Source of the DNA: JAITWN01 sp964388175
GTDB taxonomy: Bacteria; Pseudomonadota; Gammaproteobacteria; SZUA-140
Direction of reading: 5' to 3'
Assembly (NCBI GenBank): GCA_964388175.1
Contig: CAYLYS010000002.1
Span: 28,501 to 92,500 of the forward strand
DNA: 64,000 bases
Part shown: one piece after another, positions 27,457 to 35,412 of the stretch
Numbering within the stretch: the stretch's first letter is position 1
How the letters are laid out: each line of letters starts with the position of its first letter
Notes under the pieces: model-generated
The model's database searches: none
The model's input: only the letters and a program-made list of their open reading frames with translations
What the model was told of the DNA's origin: nothing
Position numbers and translations under genes: made by a program

Positions 27457-27647
27457 GTAGCTTCGGCTGCCCGCTCCACTATATAAAGGCGCGTCACGAG
27501 CTGCGGGCACGGACGGCGGGAGAAATCGTCGAATTCGTGTTCAGCTCGGAAGACGCGGCGAAACAGGCGGCGGGCAGTCTGCGCGAAGACGGTCACGAGA
27601 TCCTGTCGCTGCAGAACGAGCGCACCCTGATCCGCAAACAGTCCTGA
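27429..27647 (+). CDS. TusA-like sulfur carrier domain in the -1 frame, no start codon
   Basis: The frame 27429-27647 reads IDLSSFGCPLHYIKARHELR and onward to a stop at 27645. This is the TusA/SirA fold with its N-terminal CPLH motif (usual CPxP; the Cys carries persulfide). Upstream the frame is closed by TGA at 27426-27428 and there is no ATG, GTG or TTG; only a CTG at 27453 could start it. It lies in the -1 frame of the reductase directly after the nine-A run, whose A-AAA-AAA heptamer is a known slippery type. Options: programmed -1 frameshifting or polymerase slippage giving a reductase-TusA fusion, initiation at CTG, a real one-base deletion, or a homopolymer sequencing error. With one extra A the reductase would be fused in frame. 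Confidence 0.75.
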   Translation, partial: KKKSESIDLSSFGCPLHYIKARHELRARTAGEIVEFVFSSEDAAKQAAGSLREDGHEILSLQNERTLIRKQS

Positions 27648-27676
27648 GCCAACGACCGAGTCGGTGACAAACGCCG

Positions 27677-28105
27677 ATGACAGACGGAAAAAGCGAGGGC
27701 ACACTGAAGCAATACCCGAAGCCATACCGGAACCGCCATCGCGACAGTGCGCCCTTCATCACCAAGGACGGATCGACGGTGCGCGAACTGATGCATCCGG
27801 ACGTGCACGGCAACCATGCCCAAAGCCTTGCCGAAGCCGTCGTTCCCGCCGGTGGCCGCACGCTCCTGCATCGGCACCTGCGCAGCGAAGAGCTGTATCA
27901 CTTCACCGCCGGCAGCGGACGAATGACTCTGGGAGAAGACAGCTTCGAAGTCCAGGCGGGCGATACCGTCTATATCCCGCCCGGCACCGCCCATGCCCTG
28001 ATCTGCGACGGCGCGGACGAGCTGCGACTGTTATGCTGTTCCTCTCCGCCCTATTCCGACGCCGACACCGAGCTGCTCGGACCGCCGGCGCGACGGGAAA
28101 GCTAG
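27677..28105 (+). CDS. Cupin-domain protein
   Basis: A 142-aa single-domain cupin. The barrel spans about residues 35-125 with LLHRHLRSEELYHFTAGSGR (metal-binding His/Glu motif 1), and motif 2 is GDTVYIPPGTAHALI with its His. Such small cupins include mannose-6-phosphate isomerase-like and dioxygenase-like proteins; the substrate is unknown. The N-terminal 20 residues (KQYPKPYRNRHRD) are encoded partly by a 12-nt repeat. It is followed by a good intrinsic terminator. Confidence 0.85.
   Translation: MTDGKSEGTLKQYPKPYRNRHRDSAPFITKDGSTVRELMHPDVHGNHAQSLAEAVVPAGGRTLLHRHLRSEELYHFTAGSGRMTLGEDSFEVQAGDTVYIPPGTAHALICDGADELRLLCCSSPPYSDADTELLGPPARRES
27709..27744. repeat. 12-nt repeat at the cupin 5' end
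   Basis: Units GCAATACCCGAA, GCCATACCGGAA and the weaker CCGCCATCGCGA, exact 12-nt spacing, in the coding region for residues 12-22. Confidence 0.6.
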
Positions 28106-28107
28106 CC

Positions 28108-28142
28108 GCCGGCCGGTTTTGACCGGCACGGCTTTGCTTTTT
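28108..28142 (+). terminator. Rho-independent terminator after the cupin gene
   Basis: A 10-bp GC-rich stem (core GCCGGT/ACCGGC, loop TTTG, one bulged A) followed by TTTGCTTTTT. It begins 3 nt after the cupin stop codon. Confidence 0.7.
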
Positions 28143-28179
28143 CGCCAGAAAGGGCGATCATGCCATCTTTGCAGAACAT

Positions 28180-28206
28180 CTATCTCCGGTACCGGAGCCG
28201 GTATCG
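28180..28206. repeat. 12-nt repeat upstream of rnk
   Basis: CTATCTCCGGTA and CCGGAGCCGGTA in tandem, followed by TCGG, in the spacer between the terminator and rnk. Confidence 0.55.
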
Positions 28207-28224
28207 GAAAAAATTGAGGAAGCA

Positions 28225-28635
28225 ATGGAAAATCAGCCGCCTATCATCGTTTCCAGCCTGGATCTGGAACGACTCGAGCACATCCTGGATTCAGGGCAGT
28301 ACAAGCGCCTGCCGGGTGTCGATACGCTGCGCAAGGAGCTCGATCGGGCGACCATCGTCGAACCCACCGAAGTCCCGCTGGGCGTCGTCACCATGAACTC
28401 GACCGCCCGCTTCATCGACGATGCGACGCAGCAGGAATATGAACTGACCCTGGTCTATCCGGAATCCAGCGGCCCGGCCAACACCGTTTCCGTACTAGCG
28501 CCGGTCGGCAGTGCCCTGCTGGGTCTATCCATCGGCCAGTCGATTTCATGGCAGGTCCCCGGCGGCCGCCGGCTGCAACTGCGCATTCTGGACGTGACCT
28601 ACCAGCCCGAAGCGGTGGGACTGTACCATCGCTGA
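28225..28635 (+). CDS. rnk: Nucleoside diphosphate kinase regulator Rnk
   Basis: Small GreA/GreB-like protein that interacts with RNA polymerase. The 136-aa length equals E. coli Rnk, with a short N-terminal helical segment (LERLEHILDSGQYKRLPGVD) and a C-terminal FKBP-like GreA/B domain (YELTLVYPESSGPANTVSVL; GSALLGLSIGQSISWQVPGG). Members lack the long acidic coiled coil of GreA, as here. The ATG at 28225 has a GAGGA site 7 nt upstream. Confidence 0.9.
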   Translation: MENQPPIIVSSLDLERLEHILDSGQYKRLPGVDTLRKELDRATIVEPTEVPLGVVTMNSTARFIDDATQQEYELTLVYPESSGPANTVSVLAPVGSALLGLSIGQSISWQVPGGRRLQLRILDVTYQPEAVGLYHR

Positions 28636-28702
28636 GCGCGCGTGCCCTGCATGCGGGGCACGCAGCCACCCGCAACAAACCGAATAAAGGCAAGGGAATT
28701 CG

Positions 28703-29323
28703 ATGATATCAGCCATGGAAGCTCTCGAACGCCTGCGCGCAGGCAACCGCCGCTTCGTCGACGGCGAGCAGGCCAGCGAAGACCCCGGCGGTCGCGCACG
28801 CCTGCGTGAACTGGCGGCGAAACAGGCGCCCTTTGCCATCATTCTCGGCTGCTCGGATTCGCGGGTACCGGCCGAGATCGTCTTCGATCAGGGACTCGGC
28901 GACCTCTTCGTCATCCGCGTCGCCGGCAACATCGTCGCGCCCTCGCAGATCGGCAGCGTCGAATTCGCCGCCGAACGCTACGGCACCAGCCTCGTCGTCG
29001 TGGTCGGACATTCCGGTTGCGGCGCGGTACAGGCGACGCTGGAAGAACTCCAACGCCCCTCGGAAGACCAGTCGCGCAATCTGCGCTCCATCGTCGACCG
29101 CATCCGCCCCTCGGTGGAAAGCCTGCTGATGACCGATCTGGCAAATCGACCCGATGAGCTGATCCGCAAGGCCGTGCGCACCAACATCCGCATCTCGGCC
29201 AACCAACTGCGCCACGGTTCGGAACTTCTGGAACAACTGATCCTGAAAAAAGGCCTGCTGGTGATCGGCGCGGAGTATTCGCTCGAAACCGGCGTGGTCG
29301 ACTTCTTCGACGGCGTGCCCTGA
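28703..29323 (+). CDS. Beta-class carbonic anhydrase
   Basis: Zinc enzyme interconverting CO2 and bicarbonate, probably cytoplasmic (no signal peptide). In the 206-aa product the ligands and dyad are visible: C50, D52, R54 in GCSDSRVPAE and H103, C106 in GHSGCGAVQ. The helix IFDQGLGDLFVIRVAGN is also conserved. An ATG at 28703 or the next one at 28715 could start it. Its role may be bicarbonate supply or pH control; no carboxylase genes are near. Confidence 0.93.
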   Translation: MISAMEALERLRAGNRRFVDGEQASEDPGGRARLRELAAKQAPFAIILGCSDSRVPAEIVFDQGLGDLFVIRVAGNIVAPSQIGSVEFAAERYGTSLVVVVGHSGCGAVQATLEELQRPSEDQSRNLRSIVDRIRPSVESLLMTDLANRPDELIRKAVRTNIRISANQLRHGSELLEQLILKKGLLVIGAEYSLETGVVDFFDGVP

Positions 29324-29374
29324 GAATATTCAGCCGCCGGCGCAAACCGTTCAGTGAACGAGGGAGGCATGCCC

Positions 29375-29782
29375 ATGCGACCGGCTTTCAGTCCAGGACG
29401 GAACATCGCCATGAAGGTACCGGCGCACGAATACGAGCGCACGGTGGACTTCTATCGTAACGTGCTCGGCCTGCACCAGCTCGCCGACACCGCACCCGGC
29501 AGCGCCGAGACCACCGCCTTCGCATTCGGCGACAAGGTGCTGTGGATCGATCGCGTACCCGGCATCAGCCAGGCGGAACTGTGGCTGGAAATCGCCACCG
29601 ATGACCTCGACGCCGCGGCCGAGCATCTCCGCCGCAATGGCTGCGCCCGCCGCGACGAAATCGAACCGCTGCCCGAAGGATTCGGCGGCTTCTGGCTCGC
29701 CAGCCCCTGCAACGTCATCCACCTGGTCACCGCCGATGCGGCACAAGAAACCGCGACAGCGCACGAACAGCAGACACCGTGA
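29375..29782 (+). CDS. VOC-superfamily (glyoxalase-like) protein
   Basis: A 135-aa single vicinal-oxygen-chelate domain with VPAHEYERTVDFYRNVLGL at the start, a middle WIDRVPGISQAELWLEI and an HxxN-like end. It is too divergent to name as glyoxalase I, bleomycin resistance or a dioxygenase. The ATG at 29375 fits the AGGGAGG ribosome binding site 7 nt upstream better than the ATG at 29369 or the GTG at 29354. It precedes the deaminase gene. Confidence 0.8.
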   Translation: MRPAFSPGRNIAMKVPAHEYERTVDFYRNVLGLHQLADTAPGSAETTAFAFGDKVLWIDRVPGISQAELWLEIATDDLDAAAEHLRRNGCARRDEIEPLPEGFGGFWLASPCNVIHLVTADAAQETATAHEQQTP

Positions 29783-29875
29783 CAGCGGTGCCGACATCGG
29801 CGCCGAACCGTCCGCTGCCGACGACTTTCCCGCTCGCCCACGATCGTTGCTAGGCCTCGCCGGGAGGACTGACCG

Positions 29876-30328
29876 ATGAACCGCCCGCTCCACGAAACCA
29901 TGCTCACCGTCGCCATCGCAGAAGCGAAGGCGGGTCTTGCCGAAGGCGGCATACCGATCGGCGCCGCCCTCTTCCATCGCGACGGCACCCTGCTCGGCCG
30001 CGGGCACAATCGCCGCGTACAGGAAAACGATCCGTCGATACACGGCGAAACGGACGCGTTCCGCAAGGCCGGGCGCCAGCGCGACTATCGCGACACCGTC
30101 ATGGCGACCACGCTCGCGCCGTGCTGGTACTGCAGCGGGCTCATCCTGCAGTTCCGCATCGGCGCCGTCATCGTCGGCGAATCGCGCACCTTCCGCGGCG
30201 GTATCGATTGGCTGCGCGAGCGCGGCGTCGAGGTCATCGATCTGGAGTCGCGGGAATGCGAGCAACTCCTCGGCGCCTACATCTGCGCCCATCCCGACAT
30301 CTGGAACGAAGACATAGGGGAACCCTGA
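29876..30328 (+). CDS. Nucleoside/cytosine deaminase (CDA fold)
   Basis: Zinc-dependent deaminase of the cytidine-deaminase fold, most like fungal-type cytosine deaminase. The 150-aa product has GGIPIGAALFHRDG near residue 24, the catalytic HGETDA (zinc His and proton-shuttle Glu) near 58, and zinc cysteines in APCWYCSG near 81. It also has the C-terminal HPDIWNEDIGEP characteristic of that group. Substrate (cytosine or another base) is inferred. It follows the VOC gene by about 90 nt and precedes the DUF5996 gene. Confidence 0.88.
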   Translation: MNRPLHETMLTVAIAEAKAGLAEGGIPIGAALFHRDGTLLGRGHNRRVQENDPSIHGETDAFRKAGRQRDYRDTVMATTLAPCWYCSGLILQFRIGAVIVGESRTFRGGIDWLRERGVEVIDLESRECEQLLGAYICAHPDIWNEDIGEP

Positions 30329-30399
30329 AACCGGCGGGCCGATCCCTCAACGCCACCCGCCCCTGCGAAAACGCCGCGACACTTCAAGGAGGAAGCGCC

Positions 30400-31344
30400 A
30401 TGACGATCCCAGCAGATCACGCATCGCACGCGGCCTGGCCGTACCTGCCGCCGCTGCGCGAATGGGAAGACACCTGCACCACCGTCCACATGTGGACCCA
30501 GATCGTGGGCAAGATCCGCCTCGCGCTGGGACCGTGGTTCAATCATTCCTGGGGCGTGGCGCTGTATCCCACCGCGCGCGGCCTGACCACCTCGCCCATG
30601 CCGTACGGCACCCGCACCTTCACCATCGATTTCGATTTCATCCGGCACGCGCTGCATATCGCAAGCGACGACGGTATCGGCCGCTCATTCGAACTGCAGC
30701 CGATGACGGTGGCCGAGTTCTACCACCGTCTGATGACGACGCTGCGCGGCATCGGCATACGCGTTCCGATCCATGCCCGGCCGGTGGAAGTGGTGGAAGC
30801 CATCCCCTTTGCCGACGATGACCGGCACGCGGCCTACGACGCCGCGGCGATCGCACGCTACTGGCGCGCGCTGCTGCAGGTCGACCGCGTCTTCAATGAA
30901 TTCCGTGCCCGCTTCATCGGCAAGGCGAGCCCGGTGCATTTCTTCTGGGGCGCATTCGATCTGGCGACGACGCGCTTCTCCGGCCGGCGCGCGCCGCGCC
31001 ATCCCGGCGGCGCGCCCAACTGTGCGGACTGGGTGATGGTCGAAGCCTATTCGCACGAGGTGGCGAGCGCCGGCTTCTGGCCCGGCAGCGGCATCGGCGC
31101 GGCGGCTTTCTATGCCTACGCCTATCCCGAACCCAGCGGATTCGACATCGCACCGGTCATACCCGCAGCCGCGCATTATCTGCGCAATCTCGGTGAGTTC
31201 ATCCTGCCCTATGAAGCGGTGCGCACCGCGCCGGACCCGAACCAGGCGCTGCTCGCCTTCCTGCAGAGCAGCTACGAAGCGGCCGCGGACCTGGCGCGCT
31301 GGGACCGCGCCGCGCTCGAACGCGATGGCGCGGCGCTGGTGTGA
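30400..31344 (+). CDS. DUF5996 family protein
   Basis: A 314-aa protein of the DUF5996 family, function unknown. Conserved features are WPYLPPLREWEDTCTTVHMW at the start, QIVGKIRLALGPWFNH, the RGLTTSPMPYG block, and FFWGAFDLATTRFSGRRAP in the middle. A strong AAGGAGG site lies about 8 nt before the ATG at 30400, which decides the start. No signal peptide or membrane segment. Its stop codon is immediately followed by the 12-nt repeat at 31347. Confidence 0.85.
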   Translation: MTIPADHASHAAWPYLPPLREWEDTCTTVHMWTQIVGKIRLALGPWFNHSWGVALYPTARGLTTSPMPYGTRTFTIDFDFIRHALHIASDDGIGRSFELQPMTVAEFYHRLMTTLRGIGIRVPIHARPVEVVEAIPFADDDRHAAYDAAAIARYWRALLQVDRVFNEFRARFIGKASPVHFFWGAFDLATTRFSGRRAPRHPGGAPNCADWVMVEAYSHEVASAGFWPGSGIGAAAFYAYAYPEPSGFDIAPVIPAAAHYLRNLGEFILPYEAVRTAPDPNQALLAFLQSSYEAAADLARWDRAALERDGAALV

Positions 31345-31346
31345 GT

Positions 31347-31395
31347 GCTGGTACGGGATCTGGTGTGGGCTTCTGGTATGGGATCTGGCATGAGC
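31347..31395. repeat. 12-nt tandem repeat between DUF5996 and dgkA
   Basis: Units GCTGGTACGGGA, TCTGGTGTGGGCT (13), TCTGGTATGGGA and TCTGGCATGAGC. It fills most of the 65-nt spacer between the convergent genes. Confidence 0.85.
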
Positions 31396-31409
31396 CCCGC
31401 CGTGGCGCC

Positions 31410-31796
31410 TCAGCCGCACAACACCACGATCCACACGACCGCCGTCAGCAGCAGCGTCACCATCACCGCAGCGGAACCGAGATCCTTGGCGCGCGCCGAC
31501 AGCGCGTGATCATCGTCGCTGACGCGATCGACCACCGCTTCGACGGCTGAATTGAGCAGTTCCACCGGCAGCACCAGCAGCAGACTGCCGATCAGCAGCG
31601 CGCGCTCCACCGCACCGTCGGCCAGCCACAGCGCGAGCGGCACACCGCACGCGACCAGGGCAAGCTCCTGACGGAATGCCGATTCGTATCGCCACGCCGC
31701 ACGCAGACCGGCCAGCGAATACCGCGCCGCCAGCGCGATCCGTTTCAGGCCGCTATGGCCAGGCTTCCCCATACCCACTTCCTCATCTGTCGACAC
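31410..31796 (-). CDS. dgkA: Diacylglycerol kinase
   Basis: Small trimeric inner-membrane kinase converting diacylglycerol to phosphatidic acid. The 128-aa product has three hydrophobic helices (about residues 46-60, 66-82 and 106-126). The family signature EAVVDRVSDDDHALSARAKD follows the LLVLPVELLNSAVE block containing the catalytic glutamate. The ATG at 31796 or one at codon 9 could start it. It diverges from two glycosyltransferase genes and may recycle diacylglycerol in a lipid-remodelling context. Confidence 0.93.
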   Translation of the reverse strand: MSTDEEVGMGKPGHSGLKRIALAARYSLAGLRAAWRYESAFRQELALVACGVPLALWLADGAVERALLIGSLLLVLPVELLNSAVEAVVDRVSDDDHALSARAKDLGSAAVMVTLLLTAVVWIVVLCG

Positions 31797-31937
31797 AAGA
31801 CCGTCATCTATCTCACGCCAATGTGAAGATCCGGTGACAGCGCAGCGGCAGCGCGGGCATCACCGCGCACGGCCGTCACACAAGCTTCACCATTCCGTCG
31901 CCGCAGCGTCATGCAGCGGGCATACCTTGCATTCTGC

Positions 31938-33194
31938 ATGCGCATACTGATGATGTCAGATGTCTACTTCCCGCGGGTCAACGGCGTATCCACGTCCATC
32001 GCAACCTATCGCGACTCGCTGCGCGAGCTCGGACACGAGGTCGCGCTGATCGCGCCGGAATACCCGTCTGCCAGACCCGGATCAGAATCCGAACCAGAAC
32101 TGAGCTCCGGACACGACGAAGGCTGGATACACCGCATTCCCGCGCGCGGCGTCTGGCGCGATCCCGAGGATCGGATGATGCGCTGGCGCGTGATCATGAC
32201 ACAGACGTCGCGACTGCGCGCAGCGGCATTCGACATCGTTCACATCCAGACGCCCTTCGTCGCCCATTACGCCGGCGTCCGCCTCGCGCGCACGCTGAAC
32301 ATTCCGGTGATCGAGTCCTATCACACCTATTTCGAGGAATACCTAGGCTGCTATCTGCCGCTGCCGCAGTCGCTGGCGCGCATGCTTGCCCGCCGCATCT
32401 CCCGCGCGCAGGGCAAGGCGGTCGATGCGCTGGTGACGCCATCACAGGCGATGCGGGACCGGCTGAGGAGCTACGGCGTCACCACACCCATCAGCGTCAT
32501 CCCCACCGGTCTCGATCTGCGGCATTTCAGCGGCGGCGACGGCGCGCGCTTCCGCGCCGCGCTTGAAATCGACAGGGGCATTGCCGTCGACCGTCCGCTG
32601 CTGCTCTACGTCGGCCGCGTCGCGCACGAGAAGAATATCGATTTCCTGCTCGAAACGATGCGTGACATCCGCCGCGCGCGGCCGGACGCCGTGCTGCTCG
32701 TCACCGGCGAAGGCCCGGCGGAAACACATCTGCACCGTCTCGCCGACCGTCTCGGCATCGGCGACAGCGTGATCTTCACCGGCTATCTCGACCGCAAGAC
32801 CACGCTGCTCGACTGCTACGCCGCCGCCGATGTCTTCGTGTTCGCCTCGCACACCGAAACCCAGGGCCTGGTACTGCTCGAAGCGATGGCGATGGGACTG
32901 CCGGTGGTCGCTCACTCGATCATGGGCACGAGCGAAGTGCTGCGTGACGGCGAAGGCGCGCTCATCGCCCGCACCGGCGACCATGCCGATTTCGCCGCCA
33001 AGGTCCTGCGCATCCTCGACGATGCCGCACTGCATCAACAGCTGCGGCAGCGAGGGCGCGCATACGCCGCGCAGTGGTCGAACGAATCCTGCACGCACAG
33101 CATGGTCGCGCTCTATCGGAGCCTGATCGCCCACAGCGGCTCGGCCGCGCCAGCCGACGGAACCGTCCGCCATGACGGCAGCGGCGCACACTGA
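31938..33194 (+). CDS. GT4 glycosyltransferase (first of two)
   Basis: Retaining glycosyltransferase of the GT4/GT-B type, close to the MgtA/PimB-like group that uses nucleotide sugars on lipid acceptors. The 418-aa product begins MRILMMSDVYFPRVNGVSTS, has YVGRVAHEKNIDFLLET near residue 223 and the E-x7-E-type donor motif ASHTETQGLVLLEAMAMGLP near 305. An ATG at 31911 is possible but gives an atypical N-terminus. Residues 45-65 (RPGSESEPELSSGHDEG) match a 12-nt DNA repeat. It overlaps the next GT4 gene by 23 nt. The acceptor is not known. Confidence 0.88.
   Translation: MRILMMSDVYFPRVNGVSTSIATYRDSLRELGHEVALIAPEYPSARPGSESEPELSSGHDEGWIHRIPARGVWRDPEDRMMRWRVIMTQTSRLRAAAFDIVHIQTPFVAHYAGVRLARTLNIPVIESYHTYFEEYLGCYLPLPQSLARMLARRISRAQGKAVDALVTPSQAMRDRLRSYGVTTPISVIPTGLDLRHFSGGDGARFRAALEIDRGIAVDRPLLLYVGRVAHEKNIDFLLETMRDIRRARPDAVLLVTGEGPAETHLHRLADRLGIGDSVIFTGYLDRKTTLLDCYAAADVFVFASHTETQGLVLLEAMAMGLPVVAHSIMGTSEVLRDGEGALIARTGDHADFAAKVLRILDDAALHQQLRQRGRAYAAQWSNESCTHSMVALYRSLIAHSGSAAPADGTVRHDGSGAH
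32073..32108. repeat. 12-nt repeat inside the first GT4 gene
   Basis: AGACCCGGATCA, GAATCCGAACCA and GAACTGAGCTCC, exact 12-nt spacing, in a predicted surface loop. Confidence 0.55.
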
Positions 33195-34386
33195 AGCGCG
33201 GGCGCCGGTCGAGCCGCCGCGGCGGCTGACCGTCTGCATCGTCAGCGAAACCTTTCCACCCGAGATCAACGGCGTCGCCATGTCGCTGTCGCGCTTCGCC
33301 GCCGGCTTGCGCATGCTCGGCCACGAAGTGCAGTTGATCCTGCCTCACCGCAGCGACCGTCGCAAACACCATCTGTACGGCAGCGCCACGGTATTGCCCG
33401 TGCATGGACTGCCACTGCCGCGTTACCCCGAGCTACGCTTCGGCCTGCCGGCGGGACGCGCCATCCGCGCGCTGTGGCGCCAGCATCCACCCGACATCGT
33501 CTACGTCGCCACACAGGGACCGCTCGGCTGGTCCGCCGTGCGCGCGGCGCGGCAGGCCGCCATTCCCGTGCTGAGCGGATTCCATACCAACTTCCACGTC
33601 TATTGCCGCCACTACGGCATGAAAGCGCTGGAAACCCTGGCGATCGCCTGGCTGCGCCGCTTCCATCGCCGGACCGACTGCACGCTCGTCCCCACCAGCG
33701 ATATGCAGAACATGCTGATGGCGATGGGGCTGCCATCGGTGCGCGTCCTCGGTCGCGGCGTCGATAATGGCCTGTTCACGCCCCAGCGCCGCGATCCGGT
33801 GCTGCGTGCACATTGGGAGCTGGCGCCGGACGACCTTGCCGTCATCTACGTCGGCCGCCTGGCGGCGGAGAAAAACCTGCCGCTCGCCGTCAACGCATTC
33901 CGCGCGCTGCAGGAAGCATGCGGCAATGCGCGCTTCATCCTCGTCGGCGACGGCCCGCTCGCCGCCGAGCTGCGGCGCGACAATCCCGATTTCATTTTCT
34001 GCGGTATGCGGACCGGCGAGGATCTCGCCCGCCACTATGCCAGCGGCGATCTGTTCCTGTTTCCCAGCGTGACGGAAACCTTCGGCAACGTGCTGCTCGA
34101 AGCGATGGCGAGCGGTCTGTCGGTGCTCGCCTACGACTGCGCCGCCGCCCGCGAGCACATCCGCAGCTACCGCAACGGCGTCACCGTCGAAACGGGATGC
34201 GAGCCCGCCTTCCTGCAAGCGGCGATCACGCTTGCCACCGACCCGGCGCTGCTGCGCACGACGCGCGAGAACGCCCGGCGGCACACACTCGCCCACGACT
34301 GGAGCGACGTCGCGCGCACCCTGGAACGACTGCTCATCGAGCATCTGCCACCGACGCCGCCCTGCGCCAGCGGCGGTAAAGAATGA
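33172..34386 (+). CDS. GT4 glycosyltransferase (second of two)
   Basis: A second GT-B enzyme, 404 aa, similar in plan to its upstream neighbour but clearly diverged: VSETFPPEINGVAMSLSRFA near residue 25, LSGFHTNFHVYCRHYG, VIYVGRLAAEKNLPLAVNAF near 220, and FPSVTETFGNVLLEAMASGL near 300. Such proteins include mannosyl- and glucosyl-diacylglycerol synthases. The pair plus downstream PAP2 and upstream DgkA suggest assembly of a membrane glycolipid; that is inference from context. The ATG at 33172 lies inside the end of the preceding gene, so coupling is likely. Confidence 0.88.
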   Translation: MTAAAHTEARAPVEPPRRLTVCIVSETFPPEINGVAMSLSRFAAGLRMLGHEVQLILPHRSDRRKHHLYGSATVLPVHGLPLPRYPELRFGLPAGRAIRALWRQHPPDIVYVATQGPLGWSAVRAARQAAIPVLSGFHTNFHVYCRHYGMKALETLAIAWLRRFHRRTDCTLVPTSDMQNMLMAMGLPSVRVLGRGVDNGLFTPQRRDPVLRAHWELAPDDLAVIYVGRLAAEKNLPLAVNAFRALQEACGNARFILVGDGPLAAELRRDNPDFIFCGMRTGEDLARHYASGDLFLFPSVTETFGNVLLEAMASGLSVLAYDCAAAREHIRSYRNGVTVETGCEPAFLQAAITLATDPALLRTTRENARRHTLAHDWSDVARTLERLLIEHLPPTPPCASGGKE

Positions 34387-34461
34387 TTCACGCAAACGTA
34401 GCCCTGCTGTCACTTGCCGGACCGACACTATCCATGTACTGGCACAGCGAGACCCGACGCC

Positions 34462-35004
34462 ATGGCGACCAGCAAGACAGTCCTGTTCGCGCGCCGCATC
34501 TGGAAAATCGATACCTCGATCTGCCGCGGACTCAATCGCACCAGCCGTATCTATGGCGTGCGTCCCTTCTTCGCCGCCGTCAGCCGCCTCGGTGACGGCG
34601 TCTTCTGGTACACACTCATCGCGCTGATCGCGCTCCTCGACCGCGAGGCCGGCTATCTGCACGGACTGCAGATGCTCGCCACCGCAGCGGTCGGCCTGCT
34701 GATCTACAAGCTGATCAAATCGGCCACCGTGCGGCCGCGGCCCTATACCGGCAACCGCGGCATCGATCTGTGCACGCAGCCGCTCGATCAGTACAGCTTC
34801 CCCTCCGGCCACACCCTGCACGCCGTTTCCTTCAGCATCATCGCCTGCGCGCACTACCCGATGCTGTACGAGACGCTGTTCCTGTTCGCCGTGCTGGTCG
34901 CCCTGTCGCGCATGGTGCTCGGCCTGCACTATCCCACCGACGTCCTCGCCGGCGCGCTGCTGGGCGCGACGCTGGCAGGAATCAGTCTCAGCCTCTATTC
35001 CTGA
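34462..35004 (+). CDS. PAP2-family membrane phosphatase
   Basis: A 180-aa membrane phosphatase of the PAP2 superfamily. Its three active-site motifs are visible: KSATVRPRP (KX6RP) near residue 77, PSGH near 114, and SRMVLGLHYPTD (SRX5HX3D) near 149. Several hydrophobic helices surround them. Substrates of relatives are phosphatidic acid, undecaprenyl pyrophosphate or lipid A phosphate. The ATG at 34462 (MATSKTVLFARRIW) is favoured over one 48 nt upstream. It follows the two GT4 genes and could supply diacylglycerol to them. Confidence 0.9.
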   Translation: MATSKTVLFARRIWKIDTSICRGLNRTSRIYGVRPFFAAVSRLGDGVFWYTLIALIALLDREAGYLHGLQMLATAAVGLLIYKLIKSATVRPRPYTGNRGIDLCTQPLDQYSFPSGHTLHAVSFSIIACAHYPMLYETLFLFAVLVALSRMVLGLHYPTDVLAGALLGATLAGISLSLYS

Positions 35005-35093
35005 AGTCGTCCCGCCGCCCGCCGCCGCCCACCCGTCATCGCCGTCCGCGTTCGTCCGTTTGCTTGGAACGCGGCACGACATGCGCTAGCGTT

Positions 35094-35129
35094 GATGACA
35101 GACCCGATAACGGATCCACTGATGGATCT
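35094..35129. repeat. 12-nt repeat in the PAP2-metallothionein spacer
   Basis: GATGACAGACCC, GATAACGGATCC and ACTGATGGATCT in exact 12-nt register. Confidence 0.6.
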
Positions 35130-35158
35130 CAGCGCTCACAGTCACGCGGAGGTGCGAA

Positions 35159-35392
35159 ATGGCCAGATGCGAAGTCTGCGGCAATGATTACCACTTGGCG
35201 TTCGAAGTCATGATGGCCGGCGAGCGGCACACCTTCGACAGTTTCGAATGCGCGATACACCGGCTCGCACCGTCATGTGAGCACTGCGGCTGCCGTATCA
35301 TCGGACACGGCGTGGAAGCCGCCGGGATCTTCTATTGCTGCGCGAACTGCGCACGCGCCGGCGGCGCGCACAGGATCAGGGATCGCGCCTGA
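35159..35392 (+). CDS. Small Cys-rich metallothionein-like protein
   Basis: A 77-aa metal-binding protein. Cysteines are arranged as CEVC at residues 4-7, a C in the FDSFECAIH block, CEHCGC near 40-45, and CCANCA near 60-65. The C-terminal half resembles bacterial metallothionein (SmtA/BmtA) folds and the N-terminal CxxC a small zinc ribbon. Zinc or another soft metal is the likely ligand; whether it stores metal or binds nucleic acid is unknown. It ends 20 nt from the convergent thioesterase. Confidence 0.85.
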   Translation: MARCEVCGNDYHLAFEVMMAGERHTFDSFECAIHRLAPSCEHCGCRIIGHGVEAAGIFYCCANCARAGGAHRIRDRA

Positions 35393-35412
35393 GCACCGGC
35401 GTCACCGCCGCC

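Noticed and set aside
27468..27509. Hairpin as frameshift stimulator for the reductase-TusA junction
   Set aside because: It starts about 30 nt after the A-run, beyond the usual 5-9 nt spacing; mentioned only as possible.
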